Source: Verrucomicrobiales bacterium (GTDB lineage: Bacteria > Verrucomicrobiota > Verrucomicrobiia > Limisphaerales > J093). Taken from it: a DNA stretch of 64,000 nucleotides. The translations under genes and the position numbers were made by a program. Below are positions 55,701-64,000 of the stretch, piece by piece. The DNA lies in contig JACKPV010000022.1 in NCBI GenBank assembly GCA_024233305.1, positions 676,223 through 740,222 of the forward strand. The letters are read 5' to 3'. Under the pieces are notes generated by a model. It was not told the origin of the DNA and made no database searches. It saw only the letters and a program-made list of their open reading frames with translations. The stretch's first letter is position 1. Each line of letters opens with the position of its first letter.

Positions 55701-58700
55701 CGCCGGACCCTGGATCGGTGCCGCAGAGTGGAGGTAATCCCAGACCGTCTCCACCGCAGGCGTACGACAGGTCTTCAGCACAGCAGTAGATGGCAATCCC
55801 GTTTCCGACACCAGGTACTTCGACGAAGAAGGCCTTCAGGCAAGCCAGCACGGCCGAGATGCAGCCGAGTGGGTTGGGAGATTGGTAACAATCGTAGAGC
55901 CCGCTCAGGCATTTAGACAGATCTGGAAATGGATTCACGAAGTTCCAGATGCACCGCAAGATCTTCCCTGCCAACTCGATCGCGCATGGGTCACACTCCA
56001 GAGGGGTAGACCGTGGAGGGTGGACTACGTAGCTACCACCACCACCACCACCACCACCCGGCGGCGGCAAGACAACTCCTCCTCCCCCTCCTCCGCATCC
56101 ACCCCGCGCGTTGGGGAAATAGACGGTACCGCAGTGGGTGTAGGTTTCCGCCCCGCACACCAACTCCCAGCATACGTAAGCCGCGATCGAACACGGTCCC
56201 GCCCCTCCATCCGCCGGCGCCACCCGCTCCGCCAAAGCCGCCACCGGCCGCAACTTCCGAATGGTCAACGGAATGGTCAACGAACTCTTCGCCGGCAGCA
56301 CGCCGATCTCCTCGATCAACGGGGTGAACTGCCACAACGGATGCGTGGGAACGTTCACCTTCGTGTTGTTCGCCGCGATCAGACCGTGGTTGGTGATCTT
56401 GAGGTCGACCTGCGTCACGTCCGCCGTGATCAACGCCAGATCAATGACGGCGGGTTCGATGGTGACCACGGGCAGCGGCACCACGGTCTCGAACGTCGTC
56501 TCGATCTCCACCCGGTAACGGTCCTCGACCTCGATCGGTTCCACGGTCCACGAGTAGGTCACCGTCTGGTAGGACAGGAACGTCTGGATCGCGTTGGTTT
56601 CGCCGGGCGCCAGCAGGTGCGTGGCCTGGTAGCTCGTGTGCTTGGCGGCGGTGACTTCGATTTCGTAGTAACCCTCCGGCAACCCGGCAGTGAAGAACTC
56701 CCCGTTCACATCCGTGACACCGCCCGCCACCTCGGCTCCGGTAACCGGGTCGCGCACGCTCACCGTGGCGCCGGCGACCTTCGGCGAGCCCTCGGCGTAA
56801 TACGTCAGTTCATCGACCGCCGTGACCAACAGATCCCCAACCGCCTCCGAGATCGCCCGGAACGTGAACGGCACGTTGACGCCGGTCGTCTGGTTGCCGA
56901 CGAACAAGGAACCCTCGTAAGGCCCGAGGTCCAAATCCGGCGGCGGCGTCAGCAGCAGGCTGACCTGGGCGCTCGCCCCCGGTTCCAGCGAAGGCAGCGG
57001 ATTCGGCGTCACCACCGCCATCCAGTCAACCGTCGGCAGCACCACGTTCAATGGCCCGCTGGCCAGGCCCCCGGCATTCGAGACCTCGAAGGTCACCGTC
57101 CGGGATGCCCCCCGCAACATGCCCGCGGTCAGCGGCGCCGGCGCGACCACCAACCGCGGTCGCAGCGGTTCGACCAGCACCTCGATCACCGCCTCGGCCC
57201 AGGCGCCTTCGGTGCTTTCCACCCGGAAGACAATCGACCCCGTCAAGGTCGAGGCATCGTTGGCCGTCACGAGGAAGGTCACCGGCAGTTCGCCGAGCCC
57301 GGGCAGGTTGGCATCGGCGATCTCGGCTTCGATGCTCAGGTTGGGCGGCGCTTCGACGAGCGTCAGACTCAGACCGCTGAGGGCCTCGGTGCTGAGGTTT
57401 ACGAGGCGCAGTTCTCCACCCGCCGTGGCGCCTTCCACCACCCGGACCGAGGAGGTCGACGGCTCGATGGTCATGCCCACAAGCACGAAACCGTCCTGGA
57501 CCGGCGCGTCGGCCTCGCCCGGATGCGCCGCGCCGATTTCGTAGAAACCCGCCTCAGTGGGCAGCGGATGCCAGACCGTGGCGAATTCCCCGCGCGCGTT
57601 CACCAACGCGGAGATGATCCGATGCGTGTCGCGCACGTGGAGGTGCATGTTGACCAACGAACCTTCGGGCGCCGGCAGTCCGTTCGCCTTCCGGGCCGTT
57701 CCATGCAGCGGAATCGGCGTGCCGGCCAGCGCCGTCTCGACATCCGTTTCCACCAGCGCCGTGTAGGCCGGACGCACCCGCACGGGTTGCGCGGCGATGC
57801 GGCGGTTGTTGTCCTCGAGCGTCTCGGCGATCTGATCCGCGATGTCTACTTCGGTCACGACCCAGTAATCGCCCGGCTTGGTGGGCATGCGGACCGACAC
57901 GGACTGTTCGTAATACTGGCCCACCGGGATGTTCCCGGTGAAGGCGTAGTTGCCGATCAACACGTCGTCGCCCGGGATCGGGTCGGTCGAGAGAAACACG
58001 CGGGTCGTCCACTCGGGTTCGGCGGGTTGCGCCCCCTGGTTCTCGACGCGATAGGTCACCGAAACGTAGGCGTCGGTGTCCGCGGACGCCGGGCCTTCCG
58101 ATTTGGTCACCACCAGGTCCGGCAGGTCCGTGTCGGAAACGATGATCGTCTCGACGCCGTCGGTGAACCCGTCCGCCGAGCCGGTCACCAGGACGGTCTG
58201 GTTGCCGTCCGTCACCCCGTCATCCACCGAAGTCACCCCCACCGCAACCGACGCCTCCCCGCTGGGAATCGCCACCTGTGCCGGGACCAGCAACTCCGAG
58301 GTGTCGCCTGAGACCAATTCCACCACCAACGGCCCGGTTGGATCGGTGTTGCGAGTCACCGTGAGCGTCGTCGCCGGATCTTCGCCCTCGCGGACCAAGC
58401 GCTGCGCAAAGGCGAGCTTGAGGGTCGGGCCGTCGTCGTCCGTGATCGTGACAATCGCCGTCTCTGTAACCGCCAGGATGCGTTCCCCGCCGGACTCGAC
58501 CGCGAGGCCGGTAATGCCCACTTGCCGCGGGCCATCCACGTCGTCGTTGTCCACCGGCCCGATGGCAAACGTCGCCGCGGCTTCGTTCGCCGGGATGCTG
58601 ACGCTTCCAAGCAGCAACAGTCCGGGCGCGTCGACTTCGAGATGGACCGTTACGGCCCGGTCGGTCACCGGCGCGCGGGTCAAAGTCCCGACCGCCGCCT

Positions 58701-61700
58701 GCGGCCCGTCCCCCTCGCTGATCGTGTTCTTCGACAGCGTGAGGCTGACCGAGGGAACATCGTTGTCCTGCACCACGACCTCGACCGCGCCGGCGAGGTG
58801 TCCGGCCGCAGCGGCCGTGACGGTGTAGGCCTTGTCGCCCTCGATGAGCGTGTCCTCCGCCGCGAACACGGTGAAGGCCGCAAGGCTTTGGCCGGCGGGA
58901 ATAATGACGGAAGCTGGAACCGCCAACTGATTGGGCCACGGCGTCGTCAACGTGACCGGCAGATCCGCCGCCGGTGGCAGCGGCGTCCTCACCGTCAGTT
59001 CAAGGGCCGCTCCTTCCGCCACCACACCGTCGACGGGCGCCAACGTCAACTGTGGCACCTGCGCATCCGTGACGGTGAACCGGGCGGTGACGGCATCGAA
59101 GCCGGCCGCGGCGGCCGTGACGGTCGCCTCGCGTGTACCGTCCACAATCCCATCCGCCGCCCCCTGCACGGTGAACGCCACCGAACCCGCGCCCGCCGGG
59201 ATCACCACGTTTTCCGGAACGACGATCTCGGTCAGATCGCTGGAACTCAGCACGACTGTCAGCGGCGCCGTCCGGTCGCCGTTGCGTGCGAGGGTGGCCG
59301 ACAGGGATCGGCCTTCGCGCAATTCGGCGGTCGCCGGTTGAATCGTCAGGCGCAGCGGAACCGTCAGCGTCCCGGCGGCAAGGCCGGCGTTGTTGTCCTC
59401 GCGGGATTCGGGGATGTCCCCGGCGGAATCCGTCACCACCACCAAATGCAGTTCACCGGCCGGCACGGTGCCGGGAAGCGTGACCTCGGCCGTGCGCGTC
59501 TCGCTTTCCCCGCCGGCGATGGTCGAATCGAAGCTGAACGTTCCCAGCGGCAGATCGTTGCCGACCTGGGCATCGGTGGAGAGTTGGATCGTATCCCGCC
59601 ATGTTCCCGAAGCCGGGGCCACGCCACCATTCGCGACCGTCCAGCGCACCGTGATGACAGCGCCGGGATCCGCCTGCGCCGGCCCTTCGACCTGCGACAC
59701 CGTCAGGTCGATGATCGCCAGCGACACGTCGACCGTCAGCACGTCATCGTCCGCTTCGCCGCCGGCGCCGTCGGCGTCCGCATCCAGCGGGTTGCCCGCC
59801 AGGTCGCGGATGGCGGGTTCGAGACGGAACCGGTAGGCGCCGGTTGCGCTTTGGGTTGCGAAATTGAACCGCAGGGTGTCCGGCGCCGGTTGTTCCACAT
59901 CCACGAGCGGGATCGGCCCACCCGGCCCGAGCAGGACCGCGTCCCCGGCCGCCAGTGCGTCTGCGGTCACCGCTTCGCTGAAGACCACCTCGAAGAAGCT
60001 CAGCGGGATGACCTGATGGCCTTGGGGCGTGACGGCAACCACCTGCGGCGGTGTTCGTTCCAGGGTGATCCGGAAGGTTGCCGTGTCTTCGCCCGGCGGC
60101 GTTTGATCGTCGCGCACAAGCACCGTGAACGGGTAGGTCGCATCGGGTGTACCGGTGGGCGGCGTCCAGGTGAACCGGCCCGAGACCGGATCAACCGTGG
60201 CGCCGGCCGGCGTTTCGGGCGACGGCGGCCCCAACTGGAACCGGATTTCCTGCGCCGGCAGATCGGTGTCCATGGCGCGCAACGGCACTTCCACCGGCGC
60301 GGTTGAGTTGACCACCAGGTCGTTCACCGGGGCGAATTCGGGCGCGGCGTTCACCTCCCGCACGACCACATTGAAGCCGAGTTCTTCCGTCAACGCCGGC
60401 TCCCGGGTGTCGGTGGCGCTCAGCCGCACGGCATAGTCGCCGGGCCCTTGCGCCTCGGAGGGAGTCCAGGTCAGCAAACCCGTTTCAGCCTCGATGCTCA
60501 TGCCGTCGGGCGCTTCGACCAAACCGAACGTCAGCGCGCCCTCGGGCAGCCCGGTCATCCCCGGCACGACCGTCAGACTGAGCGGGTCCAGTTCATCCAC
60601 CGTTTGATCCGCCGGAGCGATGGCGAGCCGGAGGGTGAGCACCTGGGCGGCTGCCGCCGAATTCGCTCCTTCATCGAGATACTCGCAAACGGCATCGCCG
60701 GCGTCCGCTACGATGAAGACGTGGTACCGGCCAGGCGCAACCCGCGGCAGGGCCACGCTCGCGTTGGCGTCGTAATGCGAACCCACCGTCAACACGCCGG
60801 CATGCAGAACCTCGGCCACCACGACATCGTTCCCGTCACCCAGCACGGCATCGGGCGACAGCATGATCCGATCGCTCCAAGCCGACACCATGGTGCGATC
60901 GTCGCGCGAAGTCTGCGCCAACCCGACATTCCGCACCCGCCAACCGAAGCCAACGGTCTGCCCGGGGTAGGCGAGCGAGGGCGCGTCGAGTTCGGCCAAT
61001 TCCAGGTCGGCGAACTCGTCTGCGCGGGGGTTGGGTGTCACCGCGGCTGTCTCCACGGCGGAGTCCTCGCAGCCAGCTTGGTTGACAGTCGTCACGGCAA
61101 AGAAATAGAGCCGACCGTTCTCAAGCCCGGCGAACTCCACGCTCGTCGCCTGAGTCGCAATCAGGGGCGTCATGCCGGCCACCGAATCGAAGTCGTGGGA
61201 AGCCGAGTAGACGCGATACTCATCGACGAGGACTTCCGGTTTCGACGCCTCCCAGGTCAGACGGACCAGTCCGTTGAACGGGTCGGCAACCAGGTTCGCC
61301 GGTTGCCCCAGCAAAGTCGCGGCCAGCACGGACGAACCGCTGCTTTCTTGTCCAAATTTGTCAACCGTGGTGATCCGGAAGGGGTAGCCCTTGGCGGGCT
61401 CCAGTGCGTCGGCAAGGTAATGGGTTGCGGATCGATCAAGCACGATCGGCGCCGCGGCTCCGGCGAGATACACGCGATACTCCGTCAGCCAATCGTTGGC
61501 CAACGGATCAGCACCTTCCGGGGGATGCCAGGAGAAAAGCAGGGCATCGGAGGCACAGGTCACCGCCAACTGCTGCACCTCGCCGACTGCCCCGATCGAC
61601 GCTTGGGCCGAAACCGACCGAACAGCCGGATTCCACTGCCCGAGCGCGTCCTCTGCCACCACCGCGACATAATAAACACCCAGCGGATGAAGCCCACGTA

Positions 61701-62997
61701 TCGTCCAGTTCAGGTTTCCTGCCACCACGAGCGCGTAAGGCTCCATCCCCGAGACATCCTCGTAGTACGACGGCCCAGCGTAAACCCGATAGCGCACCAC
61801 ATCCACCTGGCCGAGTTCGTTGTAGTCGGGCCAATCCAAGTCGATTGCTCCGAAGGCCGAACTCGATTCCACGGCCGTGAATCCGCTGTCGATGCCGGTC
61901 ACGGGCGCCGGCACTTCCGGCGTCGGGACGAGGGTGCTCACTTCGCGCGAAACCGCCTGAGCGAGGCTTTCCCCGGGAGCAGCGCCCACGAACACCGAGG
62001 TCTCTCGCGAGAGCGTCTGGCGCGCGATGAGGTACGCTGACGCGTATTCCACCGCAGGATCGAAGCCTTCCAGCGCGTCCACGGGAACCACCGCAAAGAA
62101 GCGGTCCTGCCACGGCTCCAGGTTCTCAAGGGTGACCGCAAAGACCCCGCCTGGAACGCTCGTGTAAGGGGTCATACCGGAAACGTCCAAGAACGCCTGG
62201 GTCGCAAGATACACGTCGTAGCGGGCGAGATCCTGCTGTGCCCACTCGTTGTAGCCGCCCCAATCGAGAGTGACCGTTTCCCCCGTCGGGCTGGCATCAA
62301 CAGTGAGTTGCGAAATTCGCGTTGGCGCCTCGGGCGTCGTGATCAACAGACTGGTTTCGCGTGAGGCAACTTCGGCATACGGCGAATCCGCACCGCTCGC
62401 GATGAAGACGGAGAACTCCCGCGACGCGACCTCCCGCCCGCTGGAATAGTCGGCGGCGTAAATGACGGTTGACTCGAAGCCCTGCAACGCATCCACGGGA
62501 ACCACGGCAAAAAAGTGATCCTCCCAGGGAGTCAAGCCGGTCAGCGTGACCTCGAAGGTTTCGCCGGGAAGGCTCGTGTATGGCGCCATCCCTGAAACAT
62601 CGGTAAACGCGTGCGAGGCCATATAGATATCGTAGCGCTCGATATCGTGCTCCGCCCAGGGGTTGTAACCCTGCCAGGACAAGGTGATCGTCTCCCCCGT
62701 CGGAATCGAGGTGACCCGGAGTTCGGAGATGCGCGCCGGCACTTCCGGCGTCGTGACCACCACCCCGACCTCGCGGCTGGCGGCATGGCGAAACGGTGGT
62801 TCGGGCTCCGCGCCGATGAAGACAGAGATGGCCCGCGAAACGGTGTCTGCGGACTCTGGGGTGGCCACCCCACCCACACGGACCGAAACCTCCCGCGCAA
62901 AGCTCTCCTTGAGCAGCAGGGTGGTGCTCTGGGCCAGGGTTGCCGCCGGGGTCAGCAACCCGGTGGCAGCGAGAATGGCAAGGGGTGTCGGTTTCAT
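52759..62997 (-). CDS. Giant exported FN3/CARDB/Calx-beta surface protein
   Basis: The 3412-residue product opens with a signal peptide (PLAILAATGLLTPAATLAQS). Domains in order: three FN3-type units, each with paired SRE motifs (about 23-460), further FN3 (460-660), CARDB (660-785), He_PIG/cadherin-like (800-985), SbsA-like Ig (990-1092), CARDB, about four or five Calx-beta domains (1217-1625), CARDB, Ig-like domains, a carboxypeptidase-regulatory-like domain (2054-2141), a Cys/Gly-rich module with eight consecutive Gly (2262-2432), a helical region to about 2622, further Ig-like domains, a Big_9/cadherin-like domain (about 3235-3330) and a small C-terminal module. It is a secreted or surface adhesin-like protein; the ligand is unknown. 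No PEP-CTERM signal or sortase motif is seen. Confidence 0.85.
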   Translation of the reverse strand: MKPTPLAILAATGLLTPAATLAQSTTLLLKESFAREVSVRVGGVATPESADTVSRAISVFIGAEPEPPFRHAASREVGVVVTTPEVPARISELRVTSIPTGETITLSWQGYNPWAEHDIERYDIYMASHAFTDVSGMAPYTSLPGETFEVTLTGLTPWEDHFFAVVPVDALQGFESTVIYAADYSSGREVASREFSVFIASGADSPYAEVASRETSLLITTPEAPTRISQLTVDASPTGETVTLDWGGYNEWAQQDLARYDVYLATQAFLDVSGMTPYTSVPGGVFAVTLENLEPWQDRFFAVVPVDALEGFDPAVEYASAYLIARQTLSRETSVFVGAAPGESLAQAVSREVSTLVPTPEVPAPVTGIDSGFTAVESSSAFGAIDLDWPDYNELGQVDVVRYRVYAGPSYYEDVSGMEPYALVVAGNLNWTIRGLHPLGVYYVAVVAEDALGQWNPAVRSVSAQASIGAVGEVQQLAVTCASDALLFSWHPPEGADPLANDWLTEYRVYLAGAAAPIVLDRSATHYLADALEPAKGYPFRITTVDKFGQESSGSSVLAATLLGQPANLVADPFNGLVRLTWEASKPEVLVDEYRVYSASHDFDSVAGMTPLIATQATSVEFAGLENGRLYFFAVTTVNQAGCEDSAVETAAVTPNPRADEFADLELAELDAPSLAYPGQTVGFGWRVRNVGLAQTSRDDRTMVSAWSDRIMLSPDAVLGDGNDVVVAEVLHAGVLTVGSHYDANASVALPRVAPGRYHVFIVADAGDAVCEYLDEGANSAAAAQVLTLRLAIAPADQTVDELDPLSLTVVPGMTGLPEGALTFGLVEAPDGMSIEAETGLLTWTPSEAQGPGDYAVRLSATDTREPALTEELGFNVVVREVNAAPEFAPVNDLVVNSTAPVEVPLRAMDTDLPAQEIRFQLGPPSPETPAGATVDPVSGRFTWTPPTGTPDATYPFTVLVRDDQTPPGEDTATFRITLERTPPQVVAVTPQGHQVIPLSFFEVVFSEAVTADALAAGDAVLLGPGGPIPLVDVEQPAPDTLRFNFATQSATGAYRFRLEPAIRDLAGNPLDADADGAGGEADDDVLTVDVSLAIIDLTVSQVEGPAQADPGAVITVRWTVANGGVAPASGTWRDTIQLSTDAQVGNDLPLGTFSFDSTIAGGESETRTAEVTLPGTVPAGELHLVVVTDSAGDIPESREDNNAGLAAGTLTVPLRLTIQPATAELREGRSLSATLARNGDRTAPLTVVLSSSDLTEIVVPENVVIPAGAGSVAFTVQGAADGIVDGTREATVTAAAAGFDAVTARFTVTDAQVPQLTLAPVDGVVAEGAALELTVRTPLPPAADLPVTLTTPWPNQLAVPASVIIPAGQSLAAFTVFAAEDTLIEGDKAYTVTAAAAGHLAGAVEVVVQDNDVPSVSLTLSKNTISEGDGPQAAVGTLTRAPVTDRAVTVHLEVDAPGLLLLGSVSIPANEAAATFAIGPVDNDDVDGPRQVGITGLAVESGGERILAVTETAIVTITDDDGPTLKLAFAQRLVREGEDPATTLTVTRNTDPTGPLVVELVSGDTSELLVPAQVAIPSGEASVAVGVTSVDDGVTDGNQTVLVTGSADGFTDGVETIIVSDTDLPDLVVTKSEGPASADTDAYVSVTYRVENQGAQPAEPEWTTRVFLSTDPIPGDDVLIGNYAFTGNIPVGQYYEQSVSVRMPTKPGDYWVVTEVDIADQIAETLEDNNRRIAAQPVRVRPAYTALVETDVETALAGTPIPLHGTARKANGLPAPEGSLVNMHLHVRDTHRIISALVNARGEFATVWHPLPTEAGFYEIGAAHPGEADAPVQDGFVLVGMTIEPSTSSVRVVEGATAGGELRLVNLSTEALSGLSLTLVEAPPNLSIEAEIADANLPGLGELPVTFLVTANDASTLTGSIVFRVESTEGAWAEAVIEVLVEPLRPRLVVAPAPLTAGMLRGASRTVTFEVSNAGGLASGPLNVVLPTVDWMAVVTPNPLPSLEPGASAQVSLLLTPPPDLDLGPYEGSLFVGNQTTGVNVPFTFRAISEAVGDLLVTAVDELTYYAEGSPKVAGATVSVRDPVTGAEVAGGVTDVNGEFFTAGLPEGYYEIEVTAAKHTSYQATHLLAPGETNAIQTFLSYQTVTYSWTVEPIEVEDRYRVEIETTFETVVPLPVVTIEPAVIDLALITADVTQVDLKITNHGLIAANNTKVNVPTHPLWQFTPLIEEIGVLPAKSSLTIPLTIRKLRPVAALAERVAPADGGAGPCSIAAYVCWELVCGAETYTHCGTVYFPNARGGCGGGGGGVVLPPPGGGGGGGGSYVVHPPRSTPLECDPCAIELAGKILRCIWNFVNPFPDLSKCLSGLYDCYQSPNPLGCISAVLACLKAFFVEVPGVGNGIAIYCCAEDLSYACGGDGLGLPPLCGTDPGSGGLGSSETGHARAGVRLKSTGLAGSTVSWSAAGVGPVVEASRRARAVLDVFVVLFGEPEWLTAARDPGFQPWYEILADVVAGTSEEAERISELERAALVGDPFAARFSVAAVERLVERWNRTAEYYAVGVLTTTDVPSGQNEDFIALDVLEQSMSRAEQAEEESRAAGFASAFQELETRLRELQDALSEPAGGVCARVKLRIDQDAVISRDAFRAALEIENSQNADLTDVEVRVRVFDEAGRDVTDLFGIREPVLSGLTSVDGAGIVAGGTTGSASWTIIPTVDAAPDGPVLYSIGGEFGYTQEGTRVRVPLSPVTITVLPAPRLWMKYFHQRDVYSDDPFTDETEPSIPFNLAVMIENRGQGTARNLRITSAQPQIIENEKGLLIDFKLIGTEVAGQNLTPSLTANFGDIPPGETVVGRWLMTSTLQGLFTDYQATFEHIDGLGNPRLSLIEDLSIHELIRLVYAGGEFDDGKPDFFVNDVPDVLDLGDTLYLSNGEIREVTLVEEGAVVGTLSPESLSIVVTTPMPPGWAYLRIPDPAQGQFRLAGVVRSDGTSISTDWNVWTTDRTFLGLGKRPRPEHLLHLLDHDSTGSYTLYYERLPTADTTAPISAVDPLPAQAAESFPVTWQGADEIGGSGLAFFDVFVVEDGGEPALWLSRTLLQGALFTGEVGHDYAFFTRASDAAGNREAAPVQPDATTQVVLASTAPTLSALGDQATDEDTPLAVDFTLNDPDTPLDQVQFTFESSNLTLLPPTRLAVTGAGQDRQLRIHPAPDRFGDAVVTLIASDGVDSARRTFRVTVRPLNDPPVANPDTVERRAGRSYKVAVAALLENDRDPEFDTLGVVAVSGSSAHGATVRLSGGWIFYQPDPAMNETDTFTYTVADGKGGEATGEVTLLVAEEPTGESRNWLAPPEVKGGLVTLRFVGIPGRAYQVQRRTGLTEGSWGTIATVTADATGRFEFTDENPPAGTAFYRAAGATTP
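56035..56058 (+). repeat. (ACC)8 microsatellite encoding Gly8 in the giant protein
   Basis: Eight perfect ACC units; on the coding minus strand these are GGT codons for eight glycines within GGGGGGGGSYVV. Triplet repeats keep the frame when they change length, so the Gly tract could vary without disrupting the gene. Confidence 0.9.
61600..62900 (-). repeat. Three tandem FN3-type units with SRE motifs, period about 138-140 residues
   Basis: Each unit has a motif such as SRAISVFIG, SREFSVFIAS or SRETSVFVGA, a second SRE motif followed by TPExP, then an FN3-like block with VSGMxPY(T/A). The SVF motifs lie near 62818, 62398 and 61985, spaced 420 and 413 bases. The copies differ at many positions, so the duplication is not recent. 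Confidence 0.75.
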
Positions 62998-63168
62998 ATG
63001 CGGAAGCGGTGGTGGGAATTGGCAATTCGCGCGCGGACGCGCCAAACAATGCGGGTCTTCCAAACGGGCGCCGGGTGGTCGCGGCCTTTTCCGCGGCCGC
63101 GGGCGGAGGGCCTTCACCCCACCCACCGTCGCTCGCGAAGCCGGATCGACAGCCCCTTGATTCCGCCC

Positions 63169-64000
63169 TCAAGGCCGGACCACTTTGACCTGGACCGCGG
63201 AGTAGCCGTCGTTGACGGGGACCTCGGCCGTCCACCGCAGAACGAGGGGATCGGCGTTCACAACCTCGCTGACCGTCGCGGTGGCCTCCGCGAAGTCGGC
63301 ATTGGACCGCGGCGTCACGCGCACGGTCACCACCGAGGCATCCTCCACGTTGGTGGTCTCAACAACCACCGGCAGGCTGGCAGTCTGAGGCAGGACGACG
63401 TCGGCTCCGATGGCGTTGAATTCCGCGCGCGGGTCGGCCGGCGGCTGAGTGCCGCCGATGGACACGATCCTGACCATCGGGCCGCTGACGGGCATCCAGA
63501 TTTGCGGCGTGGAGCCATCGACCAGCGGGACGATGCTCGGGTCCGGCGTGACCTGCACGTCCGCATTGTTCGTCACCCGCTCGATTCGAATTCGCCCCAA
63601 TCCTCCGTAGTGATACCCGCCGCCACCCACTGCCTGGATGCTGCCACCTCCGGACAGGATCTCTGAAACCAAGCGAATGCCACCCCCGCTGCCGCTGCAG
63701 AAGTCCTGGTAACTCTCACCATTGACGCGGCCGTTTCCGCCATTGGCGTGCATCTCGCCTTGGATGTGAATATCCCCGGCACAGGCGATCAGAATCGCAC
63801 CGCCGCCACCGCCACCACCCCGAGCTCCTGCTTCGCGGTATGTGCTTGACCTCCCACCACCACCCGAACCTCCCAGCAGAGGGATGAGAGCCGGATTGCC
63901 ATACGGCGGTTGACCATTTCGGCCCTCGGAGCCGTAGCTCCCGCCGCCACTGTAGTAGCCATAGTGATCGCCGACCCGCCGGCCTGCGCCACCAGGTCCG
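63169..64000 (-). CDS. Glycine-rich exported protein, C-terminal part; 5' end outside window
   Basis: The reading frame is open from the window end to the stop at 63169, giving 276 residues of the C-terminal part. The first 120 visible residues are glycine-rich, with beta-helix-like repeats (GGGAILIACAGDIHIQGEMHA, SGGGIRLVSEILSGGGSIQAV, GGLGRIRIERV), typical of large PVC surface proteins. The rest is a beta-rich domain ending VQVKVVRP. Internal ATGs (63753, 63782 in another frame) are not likely starts. It lies 171 bases upstream of the giant FN3 gene on the same strand. Confidence 0.7.
   Translation of the reverse strand, partial: GPGGAGRRVGDHYGYYSGGGSYGSEGRNGQPPYGNPALIPLLGGSGGGGRSSTYREAGARGGGGGGGAILIACAGDIHIQGEMHANGGNGRVNGESYQDFCSGSGGGIRLVSEILSGGGSIQAVGGGGYHYGGLGRIRIERVTNNADVQVTPDPSIVPLVDGSTPQIWMPVSGPMVRIVSIGGTQPPADPRAEFNAIGADVVLPQTASLPVVVETTNVEDASVVTVRVTPRSNADFAEATATVSEVVNADPLVLRWTAEVPVNDGYSAVQVKVVRP

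Noticed and set aside
56030..56100. CRISPR or other direct-repeat array at the ACC run
   Set aside because: It is a simple triplet repeat inside a coding frame with no spacers.
55882..58311. 809-codon plus-strand frame opposite the giant protein
   Set aside because: His/Arg/Gln-rich antisense shadow; the minus-strand gene is continuous with recognisable domains.

Overview
The window looks like chromosomal DNA of a free-living, high-GC bacterium of the PVC group, most likely Verrucomicrobiota (Limisphaerales/Pedosphaerales-like). The taxonomic call is inference. It rests on overall gene style: Ser/Thr kinases fused to WD40 propellers beside ECF-type sigma factors, a PEP-CTERM-type protein, delta-60 repeats, a formylglycine-type sulfatase, Tat-exported Gfo/Idh/MocA dehydrogenases, very large FN3/CARDB/Calx-beta surface proteins and an EF-G paralogue. 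There is no rRNA, no intact tRNA, no CRISPR array and no insertion sequence.

Layout. 1-5278 (+): a deoxysugar (L-fucose-type) oxidative catabolic operon: SSS transporter (truncated by the window edge), mutarotase lipoprotein, SDR dehydrogenase, an unexpected MtaB-like zinc methyltransferase, L-fuconate dehydratase and fuconolactonase. 5362-10694 (-): housekeeping genes: zinc-ribbon coiled-coil protein, ABC ATPase, dnaA with a possible origin region upstream, a PII signal protein and a glycosyltransferase. 11085-15308 (+): ECF-like sigma factor followed by a kinase-WD40 protein. 15432-29834 (+): secreted proteins led by a 3273-residue delta-60/Ig/RCC1/SpvB/FG-GAP/RHS protein, then three smaller exported proteins. 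30011-32658: a small membrane protein, a FabG-like/ACP pair, an MntR-type regulator and a minimal metallopeptidase. 32683-40280 (-): an ECF sigma/anti-sigma operon led by an exported protein, a DUF1593 protein, an SGNH/MBOAT acylation pair and a Gfo/Idh/MocA dehydrogenase. 40480-42708 (+): a sulfatase fused to an SGNH esterase. 42710-51185: YgjP-like metallopeptidase, EF-G paralogue, SMP-30 protein, family-4 uracil-DNA glycosylase, a GspF-like protein and a tandem alpha/beta hydrolase. 51421-51468: the 3' half of a tRNA-Gly(GCC) gene beside a gene-poor, lower-GC stretch, which is a likely integration scar. 52041-64000 (-): surface proteins: a PEP-CTERM P-domain protein, a 3412-residue FN3/CARDB/Calx-beta protein and a glycine-rich protein cut by the window end.

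How the genes may work together. The sulfatase-esterase fusion, the tandem hydrolase, the sugar dehydrogenase and the fucose operon fit degradation of sulfated, acetylated (perhaps methylated) polysaccharide. The MtaB-like enzyme inside the sugar operon is the most unexpected element. The two sigma systems and the kinase-WD40 protein fit the large signalling and surface-protein investment of these bacteria.
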